A stretch of DNA of 64,000 nucleotides, taken from assembly GCA_946902985.2 (NCBI GenBank), contig OX336399.1, forward strand, positions 160,022,411 through 160,086,410, given 5' to 3'. The translations under genes and the position numbers were made by a program. How positions within the stretch are numbered: the first letter of the stretch is position 1; every line of letters begins with the position of its first letter. Source of the DNA: Meconema thalassinum (lineage: Eukaryota > Arthropoda > Insecta > Orthoptera > Tettigoniidae). Below the pieces are notes generated by a model. That model ran no database searches and had not been told where the DNA came from. It saw only the letters and a program-made list of their open reading frames with translations. Positions 10,628 through 20,913 of the stretch are shown piece after piece.

Positions 10628-10970
10628 ATTATATTTCATGTGCATATTCACACCCAAGTGCACGTGGCCAAATTGCGAAGATGTCAAAGCCGTAGCTCCT
10701 CAAAGGATACGACTAATTTGGCCGATCTTGTGATAATGGTTGTCCAGTGGGAGCATGATGACAATCAGTCACGGCCATCAAGAGGAAGTGGCATTTCTCA
10801 GATTCTATGTGATGTTGATGATGCTGATGTTGTTTCTCTACAATTACCGCTCACGTGACTAATGGCTCAAGTATGTGTGATGATTCACATTTGACAAGTG
10901 CCTCAGACCTTCTCTTCTTTCAACCATTAGCACGCCGGTATCTGAGGATTCGTGACCGGAGAGTTGTGCT
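10628..10970. other. Spacer, nothing recognised
   Basis: No coding or repeat signal that I can name; short GATGATGCTGATGTT simple sequence near 10820. Confidence 0.4.
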
Positions 10971-11300
10971 GCGTGGTTCAATGATGCATTTCGATCGCCC
11001 GGTATCTATAACGGTTTACCCAGCGTAAGCTTAAAAGGCGCACGGATGGCGGGTCCCAGACGCAATTCAGAAAAGAAGAGATCAACAGTAAACTCACAAC
11101 ACACACACTCTTCTCCGAAGTCTTAACTCGACACGACTCAACAGTTGATGCTGGCCGAAGCTGGGGTGATGGGCTCGCTAGCTTGTAAATTCGCTCCGAA
11201 GCTATTAGTTAAATTTCCACTGAATGGAGATAGTTGGAATGAATGAAAACTTAAAAACACGTATGGTGGGCGATGTATTCAAGATAGAGATATTCTGTCA
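10971..11300 (+). repeat. Dispersed repeat F (CCCGGTATCT...GCGTAAGCTT), copy 1
   Basis: The block CGCCCGGTATCTATAACGG through AATTTCCACTGAATGGAGA is shared with 41451-41810 (minus), and its start with 41080-41450 (minus) and 49032-49320 (plus). The GCCCGG...TATC start is a common end of arthropod dispersed repeats. Its class is not assigned. No coding capacity is seen. Confidence 0.65.
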
Positions 11301-11367
11301 CGGACTAGTTAGTTTTATACTATGTAGAGATGGCCGGTGCATTCTTTATATATGCCCCTCTTAACAG

Positions 11368-11383
11368 CCCCCCCCCCCCCCCA
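11368..11383 (+). repeat. poly-C tract
   Basis: An uninterrupted run of C. Confidence 0.9.
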
Positions 11384-11519
11384 TCCTCTTCAGTAATTGA
11401 AGTGCGAATCAATTTCAATCACCTGATTTTTTTAGAGAAAAGTAGTGATGTTGGTATTTATCATGTTCATAATGATCGTCAGGAACCATTAACCTTGTAA
11501 CTAGGTCGTATAACACAAG

Positions 11520-11640
11520 AGCGCTAACTCGGTCCTCGGGAGAGCATGGGCTCGAATCCCACCTCAGCCATCATGAAATTTGTTATTGTGGTTTCCCATT
11601 TTCACCACCAGGCGATTCCGGGTCTGGTCCTTTCAACATG
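11520..11640 (+). repeat. SINE family E fragment
   Basis: GCTCGAATCCCACCTCAGCC followed by GTGGTTTCCCATTTTCACC is the middle section of family E. Confidence 0.65.
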
Positions 11641-11754
11641 TCCACGGCCGACTTACTTCCAAAATCCCGTCCAAAATCCGGCGTCGGTGGTGGGTTTTTT
11701 GTTTTTTTTTTCGATGAGGCCTGCTATGGACCACGCGTTAATTTCAATTCTTCA

Positions 11755-12235
11755 CCCTTAGTTTTTCTCTTCCGTTCTTCCCAATATTTCTTTATTCTTA
11801 GACTATGCTGCATCTTTCTGTCCTCGGACCACTTCGCCCCCGGTTTCCTTTCCACCCTTCACTGGAATCCTTCCATACTTAACACCTACTCTGTCCACAA
11901 TGTCTTCTTCGCTTATATTATTTCCTTATAAATCTTTCTTTATCTCTTGAATCCAGCTAGTCGATGACCTTTTATCCCAAAGGTACTTGAATATTATTTT
12001 TTTGTTAATCTGGAATCATCCATTCTGTAAATATGTCAAAAATTTCAATCTGCTTCTTCTTATCGTTTCCGTTATGCTTTCTATAGTCCTGTATATTTCA
12101 TAATTAGATCTTAGTTTCCATACTACGTTTGTTTTCACTGGGCTTGAGATTTTTCTCATAATTCTCTTTTCTGATAGTTCAAGTTTGTTTAATTTATAAT
12201 TTAATACTAGTCATTCTGGTTTTTAGATAGGCGCT
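11755..12235 (-). pseudogene. LINE C-terminal relic (WTEERK-type family)
   Basis: The minus-strand reading gives a KRIMRKISSPVKT block, then IRRSRLKFLTYLQ, a KKIFKYLWDK block with WIQEIKKDL, and in another frame AKWSEDRKMQHSLRIKKYW. This matches the C-terminal layout of the LINEs at 37925-38345, 54840-55055 and 62996-63998. It is 5'-truncated with several frame breaks. Confidence 0.8.
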
Positions 12236-13204
12236 TTTTGTTATAAACTTTTTTATTTTTAATTATTTATTATTTATTTATAAAGAATATTACATTCATA
12301 AATATTTGGTGATTTATATGACTAAAATGCTACATAAAGTTAAAAATAAAATTTGCAAATATTTGGCGACCATTCAAACTGAAAGCTACACAAAATTGAA
12401 AGTAAAAGATGATGAGATTCACAAACGATTGGTGATTAATGAAACTAAAAACTAGAAAAAATTAAACTGAAGTTTAAAAAGAACTAAATTCATTAACACG
12501 TGATTTTAAAAATCCAACACGGAACATTAGCTTACATTCGAAATCGATAACCCCAGTCTTAAATCACACGAGAAATAGGAATAACAGGAAGTTGGCTCAT
12601 GCTGCCATCAAACGTCACAATTAAGAACTAGGAAGGCGAAAGGCAGAGCGGCCAATAAGAAGCACGGAAATACTTCAAATGGCTAGACTTGAGCGGGAAA
12701 AAATATATTGGTTATGCAAGTCGTGGTGGCCACCGCAAACCTATTGCAACGCTTAGCCCATGGATGCAAACCTTTTTATAAGTGGGTGCCAAGTTTATTT
12801 TAACGTGTTAATTGGCGGGCCGAAAATTACCTTTCCACATAGACACTTGCCAAACCCCAACGCTAAAGCTAATTTTACCATTATCTGATGACCAATTTTA
12901 CCAGCAGTCAAACGGTGTTTTTCATTGCCATTTTTGTGTCCTCTAAATGGTTTAAATCCATTTAAGTTTTTTCTGCAAATTGCGTTATTAAGTTATCAAA
13001 TTACTGATTTACAATCAATTTGCTCCATCCACATCCACTAGTATTGCAAGAGTGACTCCACAGTCAGTCTGAACCTTGCAGCAGTCTGGATATGCAAAAC
13101 TTAAAATCTGTCCAATAATTGTTTACATTCTAATTTATTTTTAACGAAACATTTTTATAATTTTCTTATTTCAACTAGGGTCTATATTTTTTTTAAATCG
13201 AGTT
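12236..13204. other. AT-rich spacer, nothing recognised
   Basis: The part at 12240-12480 is low-complexity A/T-rich sequence. I see no coding or terminal-repeat signal in the rest. Confidence 0.5.
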
Positions 13205-13675
13205 TACCCTCCAGGGTGGTGGCTCCCACGGACTCAGCGTGGGAACTCACCCCTACCGCCTTTTCAGGCAGTGTCCCAGAACTGGGAACATCTAATCGGA
13301 GTGGATACAACTGGTGAGGTGGGATCAGCACCTCGCCCAGGCGGCCTCACCTGCAAAGCGTGCAGGGTCCTCAAGAGGGAAGGGATTGGAAGGTTAGGAT
13401 GGATAGGCAAGGAAGAGGGAAGGAGGCGGCCGTGGCCTTACAGTAGGTACCATCCCGGCATTTGAAGACGAAGTGGGAAACCAATGAAAACCACTTCGAG
13501 GATGGCTGAGGTGGGAATCGAACCCCCTCTACTCATTTGGGCCACCCGAGGCTGAGTAGACCCCGTCCCAGTCCACATACCACTTTTCAAATTCGTGGCA
13601 GAGCCGGGAATCGAACCCAGGACCTCCGAGGTGGCAGCTAACCATGCTGATCGCTACGCTACGGAAGGGCCTAAA
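13205..13675 (-). repeat. tRNA-derived SINE, family E, long copy
   Basis: The minus-strand head reads GGCCCTTCCGTAGCGTAGCG, followed by a GGGTTCGATTCCCGGCTC B-box region. After it come a second GGGGTTCGATTCCCACC-like block and a 3' body with CGGCCGCCTCC. The two tRNA-like B boxes suggest a composite SINE. Confidence 0.8.
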
Positions 13676-14590
13676 AAAATGAGAAAAATCTCATCATTCA
13701 CATTATAATTATTCACGTTTTCAATAGCATAAGATATTTATCCGCGGGCTGACTTAGAGGGCCTCAAGCGGTCGTGGGTTGTGCACCCCTGGCTTAGCCC
13801 GACATTAGGAATAGGTCTGTATAGCTCGTGATGCGCGTTGGCCTTGCGAGGTCTGCACTAAGATATCTTGAGGGTATTTAAATTGATCCTGGAAATTCAG
13901 TATCATGTTGTGTCGCGACTCAGTGGCACCATACAAGGAGCAGCAGTCGGAATGTGTTTCAGTGAGCAAGCCTATTGACAATTACTGGAATGGTGATATG
14001 ACTTGGCGTACCTTTATGTGGGCGAGTTGCGTCCACGAAGGAATGTATTCGTACTGGACTCGTGCTTTCCGAGAACGTGACGTCACCGACAATGCAGAGC
14101 TATTTGTATGCAGCTCGTTTTATACAGGTTCGCGATGTATGTCATAACTACGGCTTGGAATTATAGGCACTAAATCCTGAATTAAATGCCTCTAAAATGG
14201 TAAGAAAAGTGGTACTTAAAGTAAACACTATTGTATAAGCTAGGTGGCCTAGCAGGAATGCCATGAAAAATATCTGAATTCCCATACTTTTATCATTCTC
14301 TTAAATAAGACCTAATTGGCAAGCCTCGTAGTTATATTGGCTTCCTCAGATGAAGGAAGGGGCAGGAGAAACAACTTATTCCTTGAATATTGTTCGGCCG
14401 CGATCAACATAAATATTTCCTTTCGTAATATTGTCGTAAAAGCATGTTACAAGAACATCCTCAACTTGATATTTTATTACTAAAAGTATTTTCACGTTTC
14501 GGATGATCATTGCAACCGTTCCTGAAAAAAAAAACAGTATTAATATTAAACTCATTAAATTTCGCTAATCTGCCAACTAGGGACCACGAT
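13676..14590. other. Spacer, nothing recognised
   Basis: Mixed-composition sequence with a possible open frame at 13905-14147 that resembles no family I know; I give it no gene call. Confidence 0.4.
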
Positions 14591-14595
14591 AAGCC

Positions 14596-14850
14596 TCATT
14601 TTACATTCTGGCATTTGTTCATTTTTCTCTTGATCCACATTGTCTTCATGAGCTCACTGTGTTGAGCACGGCGTTCTTCTGTCCATTTCGCACCAGTTGT
14701 CAGTTTTTCGTCCCGGAAAGTCCCAAACATCTTGATGGCTGCTCTATAAAGGTTTCGGTGTTGTAAATCTTCTGCTCGTATCCCCATTTTTTTAAAGATC
14801 TTACTGGACGTTAATGTACCATGGCAATGTCGTTTTTGTTTATGAGTCAA
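14596..14850 (-). pseudogene. LINE C-terminal end (WTEERR-type)
   Basis: The open reading of 84 codons includes GAKWTEERRAQHSELMK and an IKRK-rich end, matching the extreme C-terminus of the LINE at 62996-63184 (KKWTEERKKGRSEFMRRFW). Nothing upstream in the same frame restores the RT domain, so this is a severely 5'-truncated copy. The usual role of this basic tail is unknown to me. Confidence 0.75.
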
Positions 14851-14860
14851 AGATACTGAA

Positions 14861-14893
14861 GATACGTTTCGTCCATCGGGAGTCGATCATCAG
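14861..14893 (-). ncRNA. Hammerhead-like core, degenerate
   Basis: On the minus strand, CTGATGA is followed after 16 nt by CGAAAC then GTATC. The intervening stretch allows only a short stem II (ATCG/CGAT). It directly precedes the LINE tail at 14596-14850. Confidence 0.35.
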
Positions 14894-15917
14894 TCGTATT
14901 TGACCGTAGAAGCAATATTAATATTATTCATTATTATTTATTATTTACTGACTCACTGGATAATGCCCAAGAACAAATCAGAGATTTACAAAACAAGCAG
15001 CCAAAGTAGGACTACCGGTACAAATATCGTTTGAAAAATCATGACAAACTGCAATGATACCCCTCAAAAGATCACAATTTGAATAATTTTAAAGTTAGAG
15101 GTGTAGAAGCAGAGGTGGCCGCAGTGCTAACTGCTAATAGGGAATCATGGAGGTGACTTGTTCGCAAACATTGGCTTGCAGACTAGACTGGGTGCTGAAA
15201 GGTAAACCCCATCAAAATGTTCGTATGAATTAAATTAATAAGAATGCTAAAAAAATGCTGTTTAAAGTTCAGATTCGGTGATGGTCCAATCACCGATATT
15301 TGTTTTTGTTTGCTCCGTAGATTTCTTTCTTTATTTTGTTCAAGTTTTGCTAGAGGCATAGTTATGGCTATAGTTACATCGGCATTGTGAAAAAGTTAAA
15401 CACGTTCTCTAAAAGGTGATGGGAAGTTGTATGATCTCAGTTACCGAATGACTGACTAAAATATTTCTCAAACTTGCGCTCTCACTGAAGGTAAAGGTGG
15501 ACCAATTAGCTATGTGAATTGAAATCATTAGCCAGGAAATCAGTGTTAGAGAGAAAATTGTGCAGAACTAATTTTCCTCCAGGACAATAGTCGACCGACA
15601 ATCAGGAATTTGCACACGGCCGGAGTGAGTGATGTGCCAAGTGGTAAGCGTGCGTGCTTCAAGGACATGGTGCGTATTGCATGTGACAGCTGCTCTAAAG
15701 AGCAGGTGATCTCGTCTTTCCACTTCTGCGGATGACTTTGCTTCACACACCAAGGTCGTTTCAATATTCCCTTGCTGAATATCAATGTACGGACATTGGC
15801 AATGTTGTGTTTTACCAGAGCTGGGGAACAACGCGTTTCTTGTAACCATTACTCTTTGCACTACTCGACTGGCAATATCAATGGGATGGAAACCATAACG
15901 AAAAGTGAGACGGAAAA
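14894..15917. other. Spacer, nothing recognised
   Basis: No coding or terminal-repeat signal identified; 15560-15760 has tRNA-like wording on the minus strand but no clear boxes. Confidence 0.4.
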
Positions 15918-16090
15918 TGCTTACAAAATGGAACTCAGATTGAAACTGCTCACAAAATATAGAGTGGATATACTTACAAAAGATTATTTAAAGGGAAAAT
16001 TTCTCAAAGGAATTAATTGAGAAATACGCACAAAATGTAGTTTAAGTTCAAAATTCGCACAAAATACATTCGAAATACTTACAAAATGCC
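15918..16090 (+). repeat. Degenerate 26-bp-phase minisatellite
   Basis: The motif ACAAAAT, mostly preceded by T or C, recurs at 15923, 15952, 15976 (variant), 16030, 16059 and 16081. Spacings are 22-29 bp, with one double step of 54. Confidence 0.55.
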
Positions 16091-16258
16091 CACCAATACG
16101 TTTTTATAATACAGGGGAAATATTGCATTTCTTGAAAAGTCGACAAATGTATTTGTTTAAAAAGTGCGTTTACACCATTAAACAAGAAGATACCTCTTGA
16201 TAGAGCTGTGTCCCGTGGATCCCCCAGAACAATAAAGCCGGGCGAGTGGTGAGTGGTA

Positions 16259-16562
16259 TACAGAGTGTTTCTAAATTCCCATTACAGACTTCGAGGGCTT
16301 GTAGTGGGGACCAAGACGGTTCGGTTTAGCATAGGAACTTTTGTCCGGAAACGTACTGTCTTCCCGCTACCCGCGTAAAACCACCACAGCACACGTTCAA
16401 ATCTCCCGCATAGTTCTGGTACTCACGATCACCAATCCCTGGTCGTCCAACATCCGCCGCAGCCGTAACCCACGCCAGTAGGTCTTCATCGGATTCCACA
16501 GGGGTCTCGTAAATCATGTTTTCATAAGACCCCACTGTGTCTAGCACAGTACCACTTAGCAT
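16259..16562 (-). mobile_element. Mariner-like element, 3' remnant
   Basis: On the plus strand it begins TACAGAGTGTTTCTAAATTC, which resembles the terminal repeat of mariner-like elements. The minus strand then carries a 78-codon frame with YENMIYETPVESDEDLLAW and an ending GRQY..., which matches the end of mariner transposases (V[FY].TPV....DL). The catalytic domain is missing. Confidence 0.65.
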
Positions 16563-16597
16563 GAGTCAGAGTATCATCACCATCAGCAAATGTCATT

Positions 16598-17615
16598 AGC
16601 CTACTTTTCACATTTTGTAAAAATGAGGAAAAAGTAGACTCATGAGATCGATCCGGAAAAATGGCTGGCTGGCTGGCTGTGTGTGTCCCCCTCTATCAAC
16701 TCCTAAACGGCTGCAACTATCAAAACCAAATTTAGTACGAGTCAAGATCTATATCTAAATATCTCAAGGCCATATTTGACGTCAGTGCTAAAAACTGCTG
16801 AAAAATCACAATTGAAATTTCAGCTCCATGTTGGATATCTTGGAAGGTATGCATGGGAGCTATTCTATAATTGGCACGCATATAGATAATAATATTTCAG
16901 TATAATTTTCATGGCAGTGTTGCCAACATGATTCTAAGTCTGTTGAGAATAGTCCAGTCAATAGAGGCTCAAAAAGGGGGGTTCACCTTACATCAGATGC
17001 GTGATCGTTTTTTATTTTTTGATGTTGTTTAGGACCCTTAGGTAGTTATTAATCAAAGTTTTCATCATATTCTCCCCCCCCCCCCCCCTGCTTCGTCCGA
17101 CATCTTAAAAAAACTGTCAGAAATCGGCACTTTTTTCAGTTTTTGGCCTTTAGCTCATTCCCAGTTCATTTGTTTGAAGATATGTCTAAATAAGAAAATG
17201 TAGATTACCAAATTTGCAACAACTTTGATTTGGAAGTTTTTTTTGTAGGACCAAGCGAATTCGAGCTACGAAAAGGCGAAAAAGGGCGAAAATCGCCAAA
17301 TTTTTCACTTTCGCTCCACTTTCCATCGCAAAGCCAGGGAGAAGAATTGATCTCAGCAAAAAGTTTATTGAATGAAAGTTGTAGATAATTTAATTTCCTT
17401 TGAAACTCGTGTATGAAAATATCAATTAGGAGCAATGGGTAGGAGTTGGGGGGGGGGGGGGGGTAAATTTAAGAAACCTAGAGGAAATGCGTATTTTGTA
17501 ATTCAGCCCTGGAGCGCCGTGTTGGTGAAAGTTTTTAGTTTTCATTATATTACAACCATTTTTTGAACACAGCAGTGCATCTAAATATTATTTGAACCAT
17601 TTTTGTATAAATGTA
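16598..17615 (+). repeat. Left long inverted terminal repeat of the Academ-like element
   Basis: The terminal 45 bp form a hairpin, AGCCTACTTTTC pairing with GAAAAAGTAGACT. Beyond it the arm matches the reverse complement of 23757-24509, including landmarks GATCGTTTTTTATTTTTTG and GTGCATCTAAA. The left arm is about 260 bp longer because of a segment at about 16640-16940 that the right arm lacks. It contains a poly-C run (near 17071) and a poly-G run (near 17447). Confidence 0.85.
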
Positions 17616-18807
17616 ACCACACACATACTCACACTCTCACACACAAGCATATTGTTTTTGTTTTATTCAGTTGATGTTCGTACCTCCAGTGTTCACATCG
17701 AGGTTAGTCAACGTGCTTGGAAAGAGTTTTCCTGTAGAGTGAGTTGTAGTGGTGAAGGATGGCTTATTCATCCCAAACACCGGACAGTGAGTGCTTCATA
17801 TGCGGGAAGAGTTTGGGCGAAGGAGTTGTTATTACTGTGAAGAAGAATGGAGTTCAGACTCTATTAAGCGCAAGTGTTCGATGAGGGCGAAACGACCACT
17901 GCCAGATTTTGAAGAAAAGAGATGAAATTATAAGTTCACAATGCCTGCTCAAAGAATTACACCGATCCAAGACGGATAGACGTAGCTCTACGCTCAGAAT
18001 CCCCTACACCTAGACCATTTTCAAAGCTAAGGTCAGTAAGTGAGGCGTTTATTTTCAAGGGCCAGTGCTTTTTATGTGCGGAAAAAATTGAAGAGGAATA
18101 TATGAAAAAAACAGGAAAAGCTCCCCTGGATTTCTCGAAATCCAGTTCGCTTGGTGGAGAAGATGGAGATAAGGGACAACTTGTTGCTATTTGTCCGTCC
18201 AGAGTTAAGAGTGTACTGTAGCTCTTATGGCACAAGCGTTGCCACGCTTAGCGAGTGTAGAAGGGCAGCTATTGTACAGCACTCCACACGAGTAGTACAG
18301 CCCGCTGCCGGACTGATTATCAGCGAGCTCCTCATCCGGGCGGAATGTCGATCCTTCGCGCCATTATAATCTGCAACCTTTTACTATAATTCCCGTAAGG
18401 ACAACAGAATTTGGATGATCAGTTTTTAATAAAGATAAAGACTGAGTTATTCCCCTAATGAGTGGGGGAGCCGAGGATAGTAATTGATTTGCATAACAAT
18501 GCTTAGAACGGATTATATATACTGCTACAATTTACTATTTATTTACATTGGAATTTTAGTTACGTACGGTATGGCTATGACAAAACAATTGACATGAAAG
18601 CTAACCTGAGTCATCCGTTAGATACGGATCAAGTTTAATAGGTAATATGGCAATATATACTCCAAGGTCAGCCTAGGTCAGTGACAGGATACAAATCATC
18701 TGTCGCAGCGACACCTACACAGATCCCAGTGAGTCACTTTTATCTGTAGAGGCGAGGAGAGTTCCCGGAAATGATACTTCACATATTATTACACGCGTAG
18801 ATGAAAT

Positions 18808-19060
18808 ATTTTTTTACAAGTAGCTTTACGCCGCGTCGCACCAACACAGATATGTCTTATGGCGAGGATGGGACAGGAAAGGGCTAGGGGTGGGAAGGAA
18901 GTGGCCGTGACCTTAATTAAGGTACAGCCCCAGCATTTGCCTGGTGTGAAAAAGGAAAACCACGGAAAACCATCTTCACGGCTGCCGACAGTGGGGTTCA
19001 AACCCACTATCTCCCGAATACTGGATACTGGTCGCACTTAAGTGACTGCAGCTATCGAGC
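18808..19060 (-). repeat. tRNA-derived SINE, family G, copy 1
   Basis: The minus strand reads GTGGGTTTGAACCCCACTG (B-box region), then GGAAAACCATCTTC in complement and a GGGGCTGTACCTTAATT body, and ends near CGTAAAGCTACTTG. The same family lies at 58205-58400 and 61175-61445. It inserted into the Sailor element. Confidence 0.85.
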
Positions 19061-19099
19061 TCAGTATGATAGATGAAAGAAAGAAAGAAAGAAAGGAAT

Positions 19100-19325
19100 A
19101 AAACAAAAAATTCAGTGGCACAACGTACATTGGACAATGAAAGACAAATACTACAGACTGATGTGGGAAATTTGCGATAATCCGTTCTTTAAAATATTTC
19201 TCAAAACAATCATTATCCATTTCATAATGAGCCTTAGCGGTTTATTTTATACAAAACTACAAGCTTGCCATTCGGCACAAATCGCGTAATTTAACTGCAT
19301 GAAAGTTCTGTTACGCACATTATTG
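19100..19325 (-). pseudogene. Partial duplicate of the DD82E transposase
   Basis: The minus strand reads MDNDCFEKYFKERIIANFP, aligned to MDGDRFDKYFKEQILANLP of the intact gene. The second catalytic Asp context (VVVIDNASYH) is replaced by VVFVFHCPMY. An upstream piece lines up with the NEKHVF...NTADA region of the intact gene. It has the same orientation as the intact gene, about 0.9 kb away, and is clearly dead. Confidence 0.8.
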
Positions 19326-19339
19326 CAAGTGAGTAGATA

Positions 19340-19380
19340 GTAATAATAATAATATAATAGTAATAATAATAATAATAATA
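19340..19380 (+). repeat. (AATA)n-type simple repeat
   Basis: AATAATAAT-type repeats between the transposase fragment and the intact gene. Confidence 0.8.
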
Positions 19381-19593
19381 TCACGGGTTTCTCAAAAACG
19401 TACAGCAGCGTGAATGGGAAGTTGTCATACCAGAGACTGGGAAATTCATAAGTTAAAACACAACACAATTATGTATAAGACTGCAATCTTACCTCCAGAC
19501 AACGTTATTCCAGCGGTCCAATTCCCTGCAAGTCATCGTCAAGCTGCTCATCTTCTTGTTCACTGGACATTTCTTCTTCCGAAGAGCTGTCTG

Positions 19594-20913
19594 TTAACCT
19601 AATAATGAGAGCCTCTGGGTCATCTTGGAGATTATCTGCAGTCCACATATCTGCCTCAAGTCTTCACATGCTGAACATAAGCACTCCCAATTTTCTACAC
19701 TTACACTTTCAAACCCTTCTTGAATGAGCTTCTCCATGTCCTTTGTTTTGAAAGTAGTATTGTTCATACTAATGTGATGTTTCACCTGAGCCCACACAAG
19801 TTCGATCGGATTTAACTCGCAGTGATAAGGTGGCAGTCGAAGAACTGTATGTCCCATTTCCTTAGCCATTTCGTCAATGACGTATGCATCATATTTGTAT
19901 TTTTCTTTACTGATAATGTAAATCAGATCTATCTTCAGCATGTCCTCACAGTACGCAATACCACGTGATCGAAGCCACTCCCGCATACGTTCTTTCTTCC
20001 ATGACTTGGTTGGTAATTTCTCTTTCTTTCGGCTGTGGTAGGAAGCATTGTCAATGACTACTACTGACTGAGGTGGGAGATTTGCGAGAATCTGTTCTTT
20101 AAAATACTTATCAAAACGATCACCATCCATTTCATCATGAGCGTCAGCAGTGTTTTTCTTGCATAAAAATACATGTTTCTCATTCGGCACAAATCCGCGC
20201 TCGTTACCTGCATGAACTAACGCAAATCGTGGCCCTCGACCTGTAGGCGCCCTCAACCCACTCGAAAGTCCCGCTAAAAATGCCTGCCGTGGACTGTTTA
20301 TGGACTTGTCAACCCATGTCTTTAGCACTGTTATGCCGGTATTAACAAATGATTCGTCTGTATAAACAATGTTTCTATTTTCATTTCGGAATTTCTTCAC
20401 TTGTGATAAATACTTATGGCGCCAAGACACAACATCGTCTCTTTCAATCAACATTGCTTTGTTTCCCCTCCGTTCGTAAATAAAATCCATTTCTTTAAGT
20501 AGGACATGGAGTGTTGATCTTTTAAAATCTGGGAGATCTGGATCTTTGTTGACAGCCGAAAGAACAGAATTTAGTGTGGGTGGTCGATTATTAACGAAAA
20601 ACTCGTGCACTTTCCGTCTAACTGCACTCCGTACAAAGTCATTGTATTTCAAAACCCTGCTGTTTCGCCTCGTTGTTTTCGGCGTTCTCTTCTTACCTGG
20701 AGACACGAAAGGGCCCTTGGTAGCCTCGGCTCGAACTTTAAACACCGTGGTTCTTGAAACGCCGCATGCTTCAGCAGTTTCTCTCGCAGTCCAGTCCACA
20801 CTTTTCTCCTGATTCTTGGTCTTTATATAATTGTAGACGTTACAAACTATCTGTCGTTCTCTACGCCTTAAAATTTCCCCAGGTTTACGTTTCGCAAACG
20901 GAACATCAGCCAT
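19594..20913 (-). CDS. DD82E (Sailor-type) transposase, intact frame
   Basis: The 439-residue protein is a cut-and-paste transposase of the IS630-Tc1-mariner group. Visible catalytic residues are D186 (YTDES), D288 (VVVIDNASYH) and E371 (HCELNPIELVW). There are 82 residues between D288 and E371, the spacing that defines the Sailor family. The N-terminal 100 residues contain a helix-turn-helix candidate (TARETAEACGVSRTTVF) followed by a basic linker. The start ATG at 20913 gives MADVPFAKRK. There is no stop or frameshift, in contrast to the surrounding nuclease gene, so this insertion is younger. Terminal repeats and TA flanks are both present, so it could still be mobile, but expression is not shown by sequence. 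Confidence 0.9.
   Translation of the reverse strand: MADVPFAKRKPGEILRRRERQIVCNVYNYIKTKNQEKSVDWTARETAEACGVSRTTVFKVRAEATKGPFVSPGKKRTPKTTRRNSRVLKYNDFVRSAVRRKVHEFFVNNRPPTLNSVLSAVNKDPDLPDFKRSTLHVLLKEMDFIYERRGNKAMLIERDDVVSWRHKYLSQVKKFRNENRNIVYTDESFVNTGITVLKTWVDKSINSPRQAFLAGLSSGLRAPTGRGPRFALVHAGNERGFVPNEKHVFLCKKNTADAHDEMDGDRFDKYFKEQILANLPPQSVVVIDNASYHSRKKEKLPTKSWKKERMREWLRSRGIAYCEDMLKIDLIYIISKEKYKYDAYVIDEMAKEMGHTVLRLPPYHCELNPIELVWAQVKHHISMNNTTFKTKDMEKLIQEGFESVSVENWECLCSACEDLRQICGLQIISKMTQRLSLLG

Noticed and set aside
13905..14147. An 80-codon plus-strand open frame as a gene
   Set aside because: No family motif, no codon bias or context to support it.
18197..18215. TA inside GAGTTAAGAG as the Sailor insertion site
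   Set aside because: The match between ends extends outward (GTCCGTCCAGAG) beyond that TA, so the real border is the TA at 18188-18189, which also pairs with 21314-21315.
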